From Echiichthys vipera (taxonomy: Eukaryota > Chordata > Actinopteri > Perciformes > Trachinidae): a DNA stretch of 64,000 bases. The stretch is taken from NCBI GenBank assembly GCA_963691815.1, contig OY829652.1, forward strand, positions 19,619,986 through 19,683,985, in the 5' to 3' direction. The position numbers were made by a program, and so were the translations under genes. Shown here piece after piece: positions 14,540-28,139 of the stretch. Below the pieces are notes generated by a model. It ran no database searches, was not told where the DNA came from, and worked only from the letters and a program-made list of their open reading frames with translations. How positions within the stretch are numbered: position 1 is the first letter of the stretch; every line of letters begins with the position of its first letter.

Positions 14540-14835
14540 GATAAAAGCAAACTTGAAGGCAGACCTTTTTTTCGCCCTCTTTTGCCATCTTTCCCCACTC
14601 TCTCTTAATGTGTTTAAGTCATTTCAGGCTTGAAGCTCTGGTCTCGTAGTTAGTCATTTCCTTCTAGTCTTTCAGGTGACTGGCTGCTTTGTGCTCCAGG
14701 TGGAATTGGGGCCTTATCAGCTGCAGGGCAGAAGCCCAGTGGCCACATCACACAGAATACAGTGTTTCCTCCTGCCGCATGACTGCCCCACATGATTAAA
14801 CCCAATCTGACTGGCAGTTGTGTCTGCACTGTATT

Positions 14836-15033
<198 letters not shown>

Positions 15034-16608
15034 CGAGAGAGCGAGAGAGAGAGAGCTCTAGGTAATGTTTGTAAAATGTCTTTCACTGCTTTAGGGTTCT
15101 TTCCTAGCGCAAAGGCAATTGCTGTTTAAATGTTGCTGTTTAAATTTAATTTCCAGTACACCCTACTTGTTTAAAGAATCAGCACTGGGCTTTTTGAAAA
15201 TTTCTTACAGCCTCCTCATTTTCGCACGGTGCTTTTGTACCAGACTGCCACAGGCTTGCATGACAAAAAGGGCCAATAATGCCTATGTGGACACAAACAT
15301 AACCTCTTTCTTAAAGGACATTGTGTTTCTATCCTCTGTGCCATAAATGGCTGTGAATGGTTCAATGTGGTTTTTTTTAACAAGCTTGGGATGAATAAAA
15401 AGGGAGAAAAGAAAGGAAAGAGGAAATCAATGTTTGTGTCTCTTCAGTAAATGCACAGAGCCAGGCAGTGTAAGGCTGTAAGAGGGTAATCTGTGAAACA
15501 ACAATACCGTGGTCTGACAGGAGATGCAGTAATCTAGGCTGGACCAGCGCTATCCTTAAACAGAGTGTTCCGTGTTTGAACGATTACACTGTAAGCTCTG
15601 ACACCCTAATGGTCCTGACACACATACACACTCACAGAATGGCTTCTGCCTGCCTGGAGCTCCTGCAAGGGTACCCCTGTTCAGGATGTAGTCTTTAGTG
15701 AGAGCCTTACTGGCAGAATGCATCGATAGGAATCTGGTTGAGTCCTGCTGCCAACAATGAGCAGAGAGGTTAGGAGTGATTGACACTGAAAGATAAATGA
15801 GATGCACCATGGAGAATTCACAATGGAGGACACAAATATTGTTTATTCTGTTATTTGTGGTGTTTCCCCTCATGTGTGTCTTACTCATTCTGTGAATTAA
15901 TCTTCAGACAAGTGCTTTTTCTTGAATTTGACTGCAGAGTACCAGCAACTATAAAAATTCTTTATATTCTTCTTTCTTAATTTATTCCGGTCTTTTCAGC
16001 TGTAGCTTCTGTAGTTGCAGTTTGCTCCATAAAAATCAATTATGTTAATGATGAGGATGGTTATATCGTTTTATACACCACGACTATGACCAACCAAGCA
16101 GAAATATATCAACTTGAAGAAAAAACTAAATGTATGTTTACATGCAGTCTTTCCCACAAAATGCATTGTTTGTATCCTTGAGGTCTAACAAACATGTTGA
16201 GTGCATTTTCATCATCATAAAACACCTGCAGGACAATATTTTAAATTATTTAAATCCTGCATTGTTTTTATCCATAGTTTGCTTGCTTGCGGTCTGCATT
16301 ACTGCTACCAGCAGAATAGCAAGGAACCGCAGGCAAGAATGTGTATCACATCGCTCATGCCTGTGTACAAGACAAACAAAATGGGGATGAAAAAAAAACA
16401 TTGCTTCCTTGCATATGCCTGTGGATAAATGAATGCTACATTTGCACATCCAGTCTGAACACACCTTTAGAGGTACCTAAATCCACTCCCAAATATTCTT
16501 CGCCTATACCACTCCATCTGTCTTAGCTCCATCTGATTTGCACTGTTATAGTCTGTTCAGTTCTTCAAACTCACTAATTTTGATTTGTCTGTCTGTGTCC
16601 TCTGACAG

Positions 16609-16791
16609 TTTGAGGCATACGTGTATGAGGGCTCGACAGGTGTGGTGGTCAACCTGACAGTAGACGACAGGGATGACCCAGACACGGGGGCTTGGAGAGC
16701 AATCTACTCTATAATTAACGGAGATCCCACGCTAAGCTTTGAGATACAAACCAATCCAGACAATAATGAGGGAATGCTGTCTGTTGTCAAG
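16609..16791 (+). CDS. cdh13: cdh13 exon b: cadherin repeat EC3, first part
   Basis: Exon of 183 nt (61 codons, phase 0/0), with a CTGACAG acceptor ending at 16608 and a GTAAAG donor at 16792. The peptide opens FEAYVYEGSTGVVVNLTVDD, continues through RDDPDTGAWRAIYSIINGDP and ends NNEGMLSVVK. The E-G near the start and the DRDDPDTGAW loop are calcium-site elements of a cadherin repeat (compare the DxD and DRE motifs). It joins in phase to exon a. The gene assignment follows the family match to cadherin-13 EC3. Confidence 0.94.
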
Positions 16792-16893
16792 GTAAAGTAT
16801 ATCCAACTATCAAACAGCATTCATTACCAAGCGCTGCATACTTTGTAGCATAATCACCCTTCTCTTACATTGACAATAATTTCCTCCATCCAG

Positions 16894-17147
16894 CCTCTGG
16901 ACTACGAGGCCACAGCATTCCACACCCTACTCATCAAAGTGGAGAACGAGGACGCTCTAGTTCCTGATGTTGGCTACGGCCCCAGCTCCACTGCCACTGT
17001 CCATGTCACAGTCCAGGACATCAACGAGGGCCCTGTCTTCTTCCCCGACCCCCTGACAGTCACCAGGATGGAAAACATTCCTTTGGGCAGCTTTGTGGCC
17101 TCACTTAACGCCACAGATCCAGATATATTACAGATACAGAGCATCAG
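16894..17147 (+). CDS. cdh13: cdh13 exon c: end of EC3 and start of EC4
   Basis: Exon of 254 nt that starts in phase 0 and ends with two bases of an Arg codon (AG|G). The acceptor is CCATCCAG and the donor GTAAGG at 17148. It encodes PLDYEATAFHTLLIKVENED, then VPDVGYGPSSTATVHVTV, then the linker QDINEGPVFFPDP and the start of EC4 (SFVASLNATDPD). LDYE is the conserved cadherin LDRE-type calcium motif. NEGP in place of the usual NDNAP linker is a feature I associate with cadherin-13. It is separated from exon b by an intron of only 102 bp, in strong contrast to the other introns here. Confidence 0.94.
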
Positions 17148-19387
17148 GTAAGGAGCATTGGGTAAAATTATGTGGAAAAGTGCCAGAGTTGAAGTGAGAC
17201 TAATTGAAATCGATCTGCAAAACTGTGCGTTGTCTTGAGTTTAAGAAAATGAGTAGATGGAAAGAATGGGAGAGAGCTTGTTTGTGTTGTATGATTGAAT
17301 GTCGTCTGCTGTAGCTCATTGCTTTGTATTGTCAGTAATGAGCTTTCTGACATTCATTTAGTTTCACTCTGTTCAGCAACAAAATCAATTATTGCTTGCT
17401 AACATGACTCTCTAAGAAAGCACTTAAAGTTTGCTTTAACAGGAGGGCAGTTGTGTCAGTAAGCTTTCACATATTTTTATCCCTCTCATTTGATTCGCAT
17501 CTCCTCAATTCCAAAAGTTTTTTTGTCTGTTAGGCTTCTTTATCTGTCTGTGTTATGTAAACAGATATTGCACCAGCAATCTGCAATTTACTGGCACAGG
17601 TCAAACCATCATCCCAGTCAACTGAAAAGTCACTGACAGGACAGCTCATTAACTTTAACTATGTTGCAGAAAAAGCCTTTGCTCAAATATTACCAGCATC
17701 ATACCAGGAAGGCTATTAGTTTCACTATGTGCTACAATAAAAATGATTCCCCTTGCTGCAAGAGGGAGCCACATAGCGTGTGCTGCACTTACAAAACGGA
17801 AAACTAATCATTGAATTTATTGGCTTTCAGGCCTAATTTCTACTCAATTAAGATTGCTCTCTTTCTGCACCCTTGGAGTTATATACTGTATCATGTTAAA
17901 ACTAGTGTAAAGTAAACACATGGAGATAATAATTAACAAGGGAAATAAAACTTACCAGTTTGTGACTTAAAGCTGAAGTGTGCAAAAAAGGGGAAAAAAG
18001 CCAGAATTTGAAGCAGAGTGAGACTTTTTCCTGCAGCTCTCCCTTGCCCCTCTCTGTCCTGAGTCAATTGGGACACGCTCTGTCTCTCTCGTGAGGAGTT
18101 GCACACGTCTAGATTTCTCTCCGAAAACTTGAATTACAATATGATAAAAGATTATTATGGATTTTTTTGCCGAACAGCCAAAATAAACTGCCTACCCAAG
18201 GTCTAAATGCTGAAGTTATTGATGCTACTTTGTGTGCAGTAGAATATAGTCATTGTGTCAGTATCAAATGCTGCATAACATGGAGTTGTTCAACTGAATG
18301 TTGTGTAGGAGTTGACTGGTCTCTGAATACATATTTTGCTCAGTTGAAAACCTGAATGATAGGGCAGCTTTTGTTTTGCTCTGGGTTTCTGGGAAGATCA
18401 AGGAACATGCTCAATTACCTTAGGCCACAATAACTTTAATTACCTAGCAGTTTCACATGATTGGCCAAGGTCTGTCTGTATTTTGGAGGGTGGCATCGCT
18501 GCCATCATTGATTTAACCTTGAAAACATTGGTCAATGGTCATAATTTGATTTACAATCTAAACAAACATCAAAAGCAAACAGAAATGGGTGATAAAGGTA
18601 AATAGATGTATAAAAAAGAAAGCATATAGCCAACCAACAGTGACAGCTGAAGCAAAGTTCTGCAAGGTAAATTTTAACAAGAACATGCTCTTTCACACAA
18701 AGCGGCGCACAGGGCATCATCACTGGCATTACTAGTTTCCAGACCGCATCTTATCTGCTTGTCCTTCAGCAGGTATTGGTCTTCAGTAATCATTTTTGAC
18801 ATCCACTGCTTCTGAATAGCACTAAAATAAGACGCTTACCACTGGTGCATGAGGACTTTAAGTTTCAATGTTGTAATGGAACGACAGCATAAAATAATCA
18901 TTTTCTGTATGGCTTAGGTAAGATTAGGTGAGGTTAGGAGGTTGAATAGTTACTCTATTTATGTTGTTCTCTGACACACTAGATATACAACTTTGTAGAT
19001 AACTTAAAAGCTTTCTCCAAAAATTTTGTAGACATTTGAGGGCTTTGTGTTTATGACAACTTCTATGCATTTTTGACTGATCTTCCAAGGCACATATCTG
19101 TATCTTTCTAACTTTAGCCTTGACACTCTGCTCCTCTCCTCTTCTGCATACATTTCTGTATTTATTTCATGGCCTCTGTGTTTGTTCTTATTTCATCCTC
19201 TTGATTTTCTGCTTGTAACAGTGACTCTGAGGGTGTCATAGCTGTGACCTGCAGACAGGTTAAGGACATAGTGGAAGAAAGACAGTTGGAGAGCCGGACA
19301 TAAGGAGAGCATGCAAAAAATGAATTGGCAAAAAAGAGGAGATCTGTTTACCTTCCTCTCTCCTCTCCTGTCTGTTTCTGCATAACT

Positions 19388-19493
<106 letters not shown>

Positions 19494-22400
19494 CAGTGTG
19501 CATGTTTGCCCCCTGGGACGTGTAGGTCAAATGCATTTGTTATAGAACACAAACGGTGTGACTCACAGGTCAGAGTCAGTATACACAGCGCCCAGCCCAC
19601 ACACACGCACGATTGTATGTGTATATTTGTGAGGACTACATTAATTCTTTAACAACAAGAATAATGCACCGGAGGCATCCTCACTTTGCTTTACATTTAA
19701 ATAACTGAAGTAACCAGGTGCTACATTTGAGAAACTCAATATAAGAAATACTTGCATTACATTGAGCAGCTCAACCCATTTGCGCAGCGCTATTAAAGAC
19801 TCGGGCCTCATTCAGACAGGATTAAAATTACAGTGGGAGGTAGGGAATGAAATATTTACCATGCTGCTTAAACTAAATTAATAATTGCTGGTGACATTTT
19901 AGCTGATGCCAAGTTGTTGGTTCATTATATATTCCACAGAAAAATCAAGTGACACTTGTCACTGGCTGAGCAGACTAAGCTCAGTAAAAAGGAATGCAGA
20001 AAAAAATACATGATGCGCCACAATACAATGGGTCTGTTTACATGGAATGTTTAAAAAAATTATAGTCAAAGAGTACTTGACATCTTGAACATTAATGTAG
20101 CAGCAAACAACTATTTGCCATGTAAAGATAGTGGAGTTATGACATCCCAAGCAGTGCATGCATGTTAGTGTGTGTGAGTCGGTATTCAACGACCTGGTGA
20201 TGATCTTTTGATGAGAGCCGTGTGAAGTAATACCATCCCAGACTTTTCAATATTTCGAGTACAGCACCTTTTAAGTCACAGTTTGAGTATAGAATATTAA
20301 ATCCTTAAATTCTGATCGGCTCACTCGAAAGACATTGTTTAGTGAGCAAGGTGGTGGGATACGGAACTGTAGAGCACCGTTGGTCGCCATCCACACCTCT
20401 CTACTTCCCTCACTCCCTCACCCATGTTTGTTAGATTAGCCGAAGGAAGATGAGGGAGAAATATATAATATATAATATCTGAGTTGTTTTTGCCTATGTA
20501 AATCCAAACATAAAGCTTCCCCTAATATTCCCTCCTGATCATACTGTTTGCCATATCATCAGCATTTTGAAATAGCTTGACATTACAGCTGTGGACAGTC
20601 ATCTTAATTGTGTAAATAGAGAATAGTTGTTGAGACAGTGTTTAAAAGAAGCCAATATTTGAATCCAAATGTTTTTCATCTTAATTTTGTCAGTATTTTT
20701 TAAGTCTCAGCTGTGTCAAATGGCCTATTAGATTATACAGAAAATTTCAATTAATCTTGTCTACCCAATAGTTTGGTAATTTTAATCGAACTAATTTCAT
20801 ATAAGATTTGATCTTGATCATTATCTGATGAAAATCACAGGTTGAATAATTAAGAATGCAGATTTGCAGTGAGTGCTCCTGACTGTGCTCATTAGCAATG
20901 TGCGGGTCAGTAGCACCCACCCGGCCCGTTGTGAGAGCCCATCCACACTGTCCAACATGCAAAAACATGCATTAATGAAATCTGACCTGCAGAACTTCTG
21001 CATTATAGCAGCACAGTTGTCAGAACAGAGGACAGAGACAAGGACAGGGACCTGCTGCGTGCTGCAGTGCCAGCTGTGTGTGTCTGTGTTTGAGAGAGAG
21101 GGAGACAGCGAGAAAGAGAGAGAGAAAAAAAAGGTATTTTGTTGTCAACAACATTGCATGTTGATATCTTCACAGTTAGCATTTAATAAATTCAATTGAA
21201 TCAATCATTGAAGGAATGTTCCTTTATTAAATGAACAATGGAATGCTCAGAAGAAATTTAATTTGTATAATTTGTACATACCAAAACTAAGTAGCTGATG
21301 CAAGACAGGTGTGCAGGCAGGTGGTGATCACATCAACAATCAGGGGACCTACTGAGGACATCTAGAGTGCAGGAACAAAGGTGTTCTTATGACACCTTGT
21401 CAATAATTGCGCTTCATGTTACTTATTTAGGTATTAATCAGTCAGTCTTGTTTCATGTTTTAAACAGGATGACAGAATTAGGATCAAGCCTTAAGACAAC
21501 TAACTACCTCCACTAACATTAAATGAAATGTTAATGGGAGGTATAATCCATCAAAGTACAGCAATTATTGATTCTTAATGAAGTTGGATACTGAAGGAAT
21601 GTGCTTCAAAAGCTGCCATGAGTATAGGCACAGGCTGTGCTGTAAAGTGTCTCATTAGCCCGGTTTCTAGCCCACAGCAAGGAAGAACCAAGAAGGGTTG
21701 CCATTTCAGCAAATAAATCAATTAAATCTGTTAGACTTTGACCGCAAACACTTTGAAGTAGCTCAGACTCTAAATCTTAATGATGAAAGAAATGTTTCAC
21801 ACAACATCGACCATTCACATGAATGCATCTAATATTAGATTTTCTTTTTTTTAAATGTTAAATAGCATTAATTAAAATGATGCCCAGGGCAAGAAGAGTT
21901 ATGTTTTAATTTACCTTATATGGCACAAGTCGAAAAGAATATTTTAAAACAGCAAAACAATTTTCCCTTTCTCAGGCTGACCTTAGATAGTCCATACTCT
22001 CACTCTCCTGTGTAATAGGAAACGTTATGTAATTATAGTAAACATGAGTGATTTTGATTCTGTTCAGTATTTAGGCCAAACTATTAGGCTGTGGGGGGAT
22101 TTGTCTCATGTTTCTGCTGAAGAAGTTTTTAGCCCTCTTGACTTGTTTAGAGCTTTAGACAAGCAGAATGAGAGCGCTGAAGAAGAAAGCCACATCACAC
22201 AGAGAGAACGACAAACAGCCCTAATGGAAGACGGAGAGAGTTGGTCTTTACTTACTTTACTTTATGCGTGGGTGCTTGACATTGAGAAGGTATCCAGCAC
22301 TTCAGGGTAGCTTTGTACCCTGAAATCTGAAAGAAAGTTTAGTCAGAAAGTTTATGCTGATATTTACTCAAATCCTATCATTGAAATTGACTCTTCATGC

Positions 22401-24824
22401 CACTCCTGTGCCAGTCCAGTAGGCTGTGCAGAGAGAGGCAAATAATCTCAAGTGTCATTACGGAGGTTTGGCTTATTAAATTTGGTGTCATTTCAAGTGA
22501 CAGGACACTCATTGGTTGTCAAATAACTTCCTTCAAGGGAAAAGGAGAATGTGTTTTCAACAGAAAGTAGCTGCACACATGGATTGAACACGGAGTGCAG
22601 CAGTGAATCATTTCTCTGCGGAGTTGATACTAACATTGAAGAGACACGAAAAATGTGCATTTCTTTTCTTAGTTTTCCTGATATCTTGTTCTTGTCTGGT
22701 GTGGTAGTGTTTTTTTGTCTTTCAAGTGATCAGAGTAAATATTTGCTGCTTATCTCCACTGAAAGACAACAGGTCGAAATAAACCCGACATTTCCAAATT
22801 ATTAACATATAGAAAAGCTGTAGACAGATAAAACAGAATGCTATAAACAACAGTTGGATAGAAAGCCTGAAGGAAAAGTATGGGTGATAACACTAAAATA
22901 TATATATATATATTGGCAATGTGTTTCTAATAATATACATTGTCACAATGCACTATACGTCTCAATTTAGCCAACAACTTCAGACCTGGCCTCCTCTAAA
23001 CTATTATCTCTCCATCTCCTCCAAAATAAGTTTCACTTATTTCCTTCTCCTTGCTTTGAAAATAGAGGGAATTTCAAACAGTTTGGTCATCCATTATTCA
23101 TCAGCTACCTGTCTACTTTCATTTCTCACTCTGGTCATATTCAAGTTAAAAGGGATGGGACTTAAAGGAAGAGGGATGGGGGAGGAATGTCATCATGAAA
23201 ACTGGCAGGTAGCTTTGAGGAGCCAAGGTAAGGTAAAAGACTAGAAAAAGGGGGAGTGAGACACATTAACCGGCAGACTGACAAACTGTGTTGAATGTTA
23301 CAAAGGCTGACCTGTGAGGGGTCAGATAGTGTTCCCCTTCATATTGCTAACATTTTCTGTGTCTGCACAGGATAACCAACAGAAGGAGAAAGCGAGAGAT
23401 AGAGAGGACACAGGGGATGACGTAATATTGAGAAGGAGCCAGTGAAGAGCAATACACACAATTCACAAGTTTTGTTAAAACAAGTTGTCTTTAAATATGA
23501 TTTGACAAGATTGGGCAAGATTGCCCATGAAAAGTGCACAAAGTTCAAGATAAGGGGGATGAAACTGGAGAGTAAAGAGTCAATAATACTCTTTCTGAAC
23601 TTTTGCAAACCAATTGCAAAAGTTAGCCCAAAGTGGCTATACACATTTGTTTGGCCAGAAGTTTGCCACAAAGGAATGAATTGATTTTGCCTGCAACCAC
23701 TCCGTCTCCCTCCCTCCCTCTCCATTTCTCTCAACATATGACATTAAAAATGAACCCAAAAGAGCCTAGAAGCACATAGTCTGTAACAGGGTAATTCATG
23801 CAAGTGAACAAATGCTGTGTGATTTGTATGTAAATCATTAAATCTGTAGTCCGACTCTACAGATGTATAGTAGACTACTGGTATAAAGACAAAGCCATTG
23901 GTCATCTATTTCAGATGGCATTTTATTACCCTTTCACTGCCTCTGCTATGTTTTGCAGGTGCGTTGCTACATCCTGGGTTTAGTTCCACCCAAGATGATT
24001 GTGATTGCTTTAAAGTAGGGCTGCCTCCTGAAAGTCAAAGATTCAAATAATCAGTCAGATACCTCTCAGTTCACAGAGATTCTTTGAGTCCAGCAGTTGA
24101 TTTTTTTTTATATTTGCAAGTCAGTGTGCTGTGTACTTCTGGGAACATTTTGGTCCCCAGTGGTAGGTGCAGAGTGAGCCGGACCCAAGGTGAGTCTGAG
24201 GGACAGCTCACATCATCTTAGTATGATATAAGCTCTGGGATTTGAAAATGTTGAAAAAAAATGTTGTTGCACATTTTCGATCTGTTGTTAGGGTCGCTAG
24301 AACATAGTGCTTGGTGGTCAAACTTGCCTTGTTTATTCCATTATGTGGATTACATGACTGTAAACATCCCGCAGAACATCATAAACATTCTAACAGTTCA
24401 ATAGAGTCTTTATGAACAAAAAACTAATGAATAGTCTTATATTCTTATTGAACATCCAAATTCAATTCAACTGATTCAAACTTATCGTTAATCAAGTCAA
24501 TATTAGTTATCACCAATAATTATCAAAGATAATAATAAAAATTACTCTAGTTAAACCAGAGTTCCTCGGGGCACCACTGTCATAGAGGGAGTGACAACTA
24601 ATATAAATGTCTCATTAAATATATTAAACTACTAATTAAGGGTTGAACACCGATAAATGTAATAGTTTAATTAGTTGAAGAATTTAAAAGTTATTTTCTT
24701 AGTAAAGGCTGGCTCATTCATCTTTGTGTAATATTAAATAAACAGACATATGGTAAACACAAACATTTATTAACAAATTAATAAATGCACAACAAAACAC
24801 ACAATAAACTGACTAAAGCTGACA

Positions 24825-24987
<163 letters not shown>

Positions 24988-25874
24988 AAACAAAGAGGAG
25001 AGGTGGGGGCTTGGACCCCTGCAGAGAAGGTGTGAATATTTAAGTTACACAAAGGCCTGCAGCCTGGAGATCTCAGTTCTTATTCAGGTTATGACAAAGT
25101 TACAATTCTATCTAGCCGTTCATAAAGTCTTATAACATGTAGTAATGCCCAGTTGGTGATTAGTTACCAGTCCATGAGATGGGAGATAAGTTGCGTTGCT
25201 TGATGCCAGTGGCTGGTTGAAGAAAGGAAGCTGGTTGCAGAAAGGTTCTTGTTTTGGTTGTTGCTCTTAGACAAAAGAGGACTCAGATCGCTCTTTGTTT
25301 GCTCAGTTGAGTTGGTAACCAGTTGGTTAACCTTTGCTGGTGATCCTACGCCATAGAACAGGTCCAGGGCCGAGGGGACAGCGGGCAGCTGGTCTACTGG
25401 ATCTGCAGGAGCGCGTCGAGTTGAGTTGAGAGAGATCCGGGAGAGAGAGAGTTTGAGGAAGTGGTGTCCTACATTTTTATAGACACCGATGATGTCATCG
25501 CCAGAGGTCAAGTTAGCCAATGAACAGTTTGGGGGTCCTTTGAATAATTCACACCTGGGTGTGACCTGTTGTGGGGGAAGGCCACATGTTTGGCCTTTGT
25601 TTCAGTAGGGTTTGGGCCTACTTTTAATCAAACTGAAAGTTTGAGTTAATCAAGAAATGAACAATCATCTTTGGGGTGCCGGTTGCACCTACAACCATTT
25701 GATCATTTGACAGTTGGAGAGGCAAAATAACTTTTTAATATAGAGTATTGGGTAGGGATGAGCAAGAGTAAAGAGTAATTCCTTGACTCCTCTCTTTTAT
25801 GAGGGAACTCTAGAGGTTAATGAAGGACCTCTTCTTGTTTTTTTACCCGTGTACGTGTAGTTAAAAGTGTCAGA

Positions 25875-25950
25875 ATGGACGAAGAACAACTGATTCAGGA
25901 AGTTGAAAGGAGAAGCTATCTCTATGACACCTCCTCATTTTACTACAAAA
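25875..25950 (+). pseudogene. MADF-domain-like N-terminal fragment
   Basis: The first 25 codons read MDEEQLIQEVERRSYLYDTS followed by SFYYK, which fits the start of a MADF domain (L-I-x-E-V-E-x-x-x-x-L-Y-D), as found in DNA-binding accessory proteins of PIF/Harbinger-type transposons and in host genes. After about 25950 the frame stays open to 26093 but no longer looks like MADF. I infer a truncated transposon-derived fragment; a real exon cannot be excluded. Confidence 0.45.
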
Positions 25951-26649
25951 AGCTAATTAAATGTGTTGTTAAAGCTAAACAGGGCCCGATAAAACCAGAA
26001 GAGTTGAAGAAGAGTGTCTGGCGCACTGCAGGACTTCTGGTGTGGTCTTCTTGGTGTGAGTGTGGTAGTGTACATATATGGACGGGGAGATGATATATGA
26101 AGTGACTTGTGAGACTGGTGCACAGGAAATTCAGCTACTTTTTAGGAGAGTATTTTACAGCATGTGTAGTGCATATTTTTGTTGTTTGTTTAGTTTGGTA
26201 GTTTTCTTTCTTTCTGTCATGGCTCAGGTCTAGCATTAGAACAAACAAACAGGTCAGCCTGCTAGTTCTCATTATAATAATTATCTGTGTAACAGTAATG
26301 AACCTTGATCCATGCCTCAAACTATACCATGATGGGTTCTTGATGATTAGGTAATTGGGCCTGGAAAGTCCTTGACAAGTCTTTAAATTTCTGTTGTGTT
26401 CAGGTTTAATCTGACAGATTTCCTACTTTCAACAATCACAAATATTTTGTCACATTTGATTGTCCCAAGGCCTTGTGATATCCTCCACACTAGGCATTTG
26501 TGCATATGCAATTGCTGATCACCACTTTCATTGAATTTTTAGTGGTGAGTTCTGGTCAACTTTGTAACACTTGTGGTGTTCCTGGTAGGAAATGAATGGG
26601 TGACCCTAGATTGTGTTCCTCCATCAGATAGTACACTACCACAAATCCA

Positions 26650-26699
26650 TACACACACACACAGGCACGCAAGCACGCACACACACACGCACACACCCA

Positions 26700-26746
<47 letters not shown>
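26650..26746 (+). repeat. (CA)n microsatellite, impure
   Basis: CA repeats with GCACGCAAGCACGC and CACCCAC interruptions in the first half and a pure second half. Confidence 0.96.
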
Positions 26747-26748
<2 letters not shown>

Positions 26749-27161
26749 CACCTCACAAACCCCTCTCAGACTGAACAATTAGGTGTCCCCTCTTCAAACC
26801 TCTTTCCTGTGCTTATGTGCCTATCACCCCATGTGAACCAATCCTTCCGATAAAAAATGTATTGTATCTTCTAACAGACCCCTACACATATATACTGTAG
26901 TTTTATTTGTGCATTGCTCATATTTTACTCTGAACACAATGGGCCTCATTTATCAATCTTGCGTGAAAACGGGCGCAGATCTGAGCGCATAATTGGTCGT
27001 ACAACAGGACCCACGTGTGATTTACGAAACATTCGTATCCGACCAATCTCAGCGTACGAATGAGCGGGCCTTGATAAATGCGGCAGCTGAATTCGATCGT
27101 CATTAACTTTTTACGCCCTTAAATATTCCTGGTTTCGAGGCCTCGCCCACTGAGGTCAAAC

Positions 27162-27443
27162 ATGGAGAGGAAGAACGCTGGTACAAAAATAAACTTTTCC
27201 GACACACAGATCGGCATCCTGACATCCGAGATGGAGCAAAATAAAGATGTGCTTTTTGGGAGTCTTAAGAGTGGAATAAAAGGGGCCCATAAAAACGCTG
27301 TATGGAAAATAATAATGAAGGCAGTCAACCCGAAGCAGCGCTCCACTGTGACCCGTGTGCGTGTGTGCGCACTGCTGAACCTGCACTTCTGCTCTGTAGC
27401 CGGGTTTACCAGCGGGGTTATTAGGTATTCCGTTAGGGGATAA
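27162..27443 (+). pseudogene. Harbinger Myb/SANT-like protein fragment
   Basis: A 93-codon frame opens MERKNAGTKINFSDTQIGIL and continues SEMEQNKDVLFGSLKSGIKG and AHKNAVWKIIMKAVN. This is the Myb/SANT-like (MSANTD-type) DNA-binding protein that accompanies PIF/Harbinger transposases. The expected helix 3 (KKWxDIK) is missing: after about codon 60 the sequence diverges into unrelated residues. The gene is truncated and inactive. It converges with the nuclease fragment on the opposite strand, as in two-gene Harbinger elements. Confidence 0.7.
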
Positions 27444-27599
27444 CCTTTTACGCCTAGAAGAACCATACCAAGATGTTAATCATCTGATACCTTGTTTGAT
27501 TTAATGCAATTTATCGAGGGTAGCCACTTACCGAGGAAATGACTTGGCTCTGCAGTGCGCATTCCTGCAGCCGCGCCAACTCATTCATTGCCTTTTCAT

Positions 27600-27854
27600 T
27601 CATTCATCTTCAACCGCTTGTCCCTGTCGGGGTCGCGGGGGGCTGGAGCCGAGCTGTTTTGAAATATAAAAGAATCGTGTGCCCCCCCCTGGCCACCTGG
27701 CCACCACGTTAAAAAGCAATAGTCTGGCATCACAAATCCCCTGTACAATTATCGACTGGTAGTATTTGCGATTGATGAATGCGTAATCATTCATGGATGG
27801 TGCCTTCAGACGCACATGAGTACAATCAATTGCTCCAACCAATTTTTTTTCCAA
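27600..27854 (-). pseudogene. PIF/Harbinger transposase (DDE nuclease) fragment
   Basis: The minus-strand frame contains LVGAIDCTHVRLKAPSMNDY, then AFINRKYYQSIIVQGICDA and LLLFNVVARWPGG. GAIDCTH carries the first catalytic Asp of the DDE triad, and the INRK..hS..VQ..CD..L.. block carries the expected following strand with the second Asp region; the family match is HARBI1-like. The C-terminal part with the final Glu is absent, replaced by sequence of an inserted dispersed repeat. It is a non-functional remnant. Confidence 0.75.
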
Positions 27855-28139
27855 TTTTTATTTTTTTTATTCGTTTTAAGAATCTGTCTTTAACTTTTCT
27901 TAATATGTGACTGCTTATGCTTAATGACAGCTGGGGTTTGTTCATTATTTTCAGCCAGATTTAGCTGTGCTGCACCGCAAATAGCACAGGTTGAAACTTG
28001 CGTACACGACCTCAGACCAGACGTGAGATTTGATCATAGCTCCCGCTCACGTCCAAATTGATAAATGCCGAAGTTTGCCAGGAAATGGTCGTATGCACGT
28101 TTTTCTGCCGTACGTTCATTTGATAAATGAGGGCCATTA

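Larger units (their letters stand above)
26941..28135. mobile_element. PIF/Harbinger element (ISL2EU-like), internally decayed
   Basis: About 1.2 kb bounded by inverted termini GGGCCTCATTTATCAA (26941-26956) and TTGATAAATGAGGGCC (28120-28135), 15 of 16 matching, flanked on both sides by AT, which may be a 2-bp target duplication. Inside, a + strand frame encodes a Myb/SANT-like protein and a minus-strand frame encodes part of a Harbinger nuclease (separate entries). A fish dispersed repeat fragment around 27595-27655 (TTCATCTTCAACCGCTTGTC) is inserted inside. The termini of the full autonomous family should be longer, so large deletions are likely. Confidence 0.75.
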
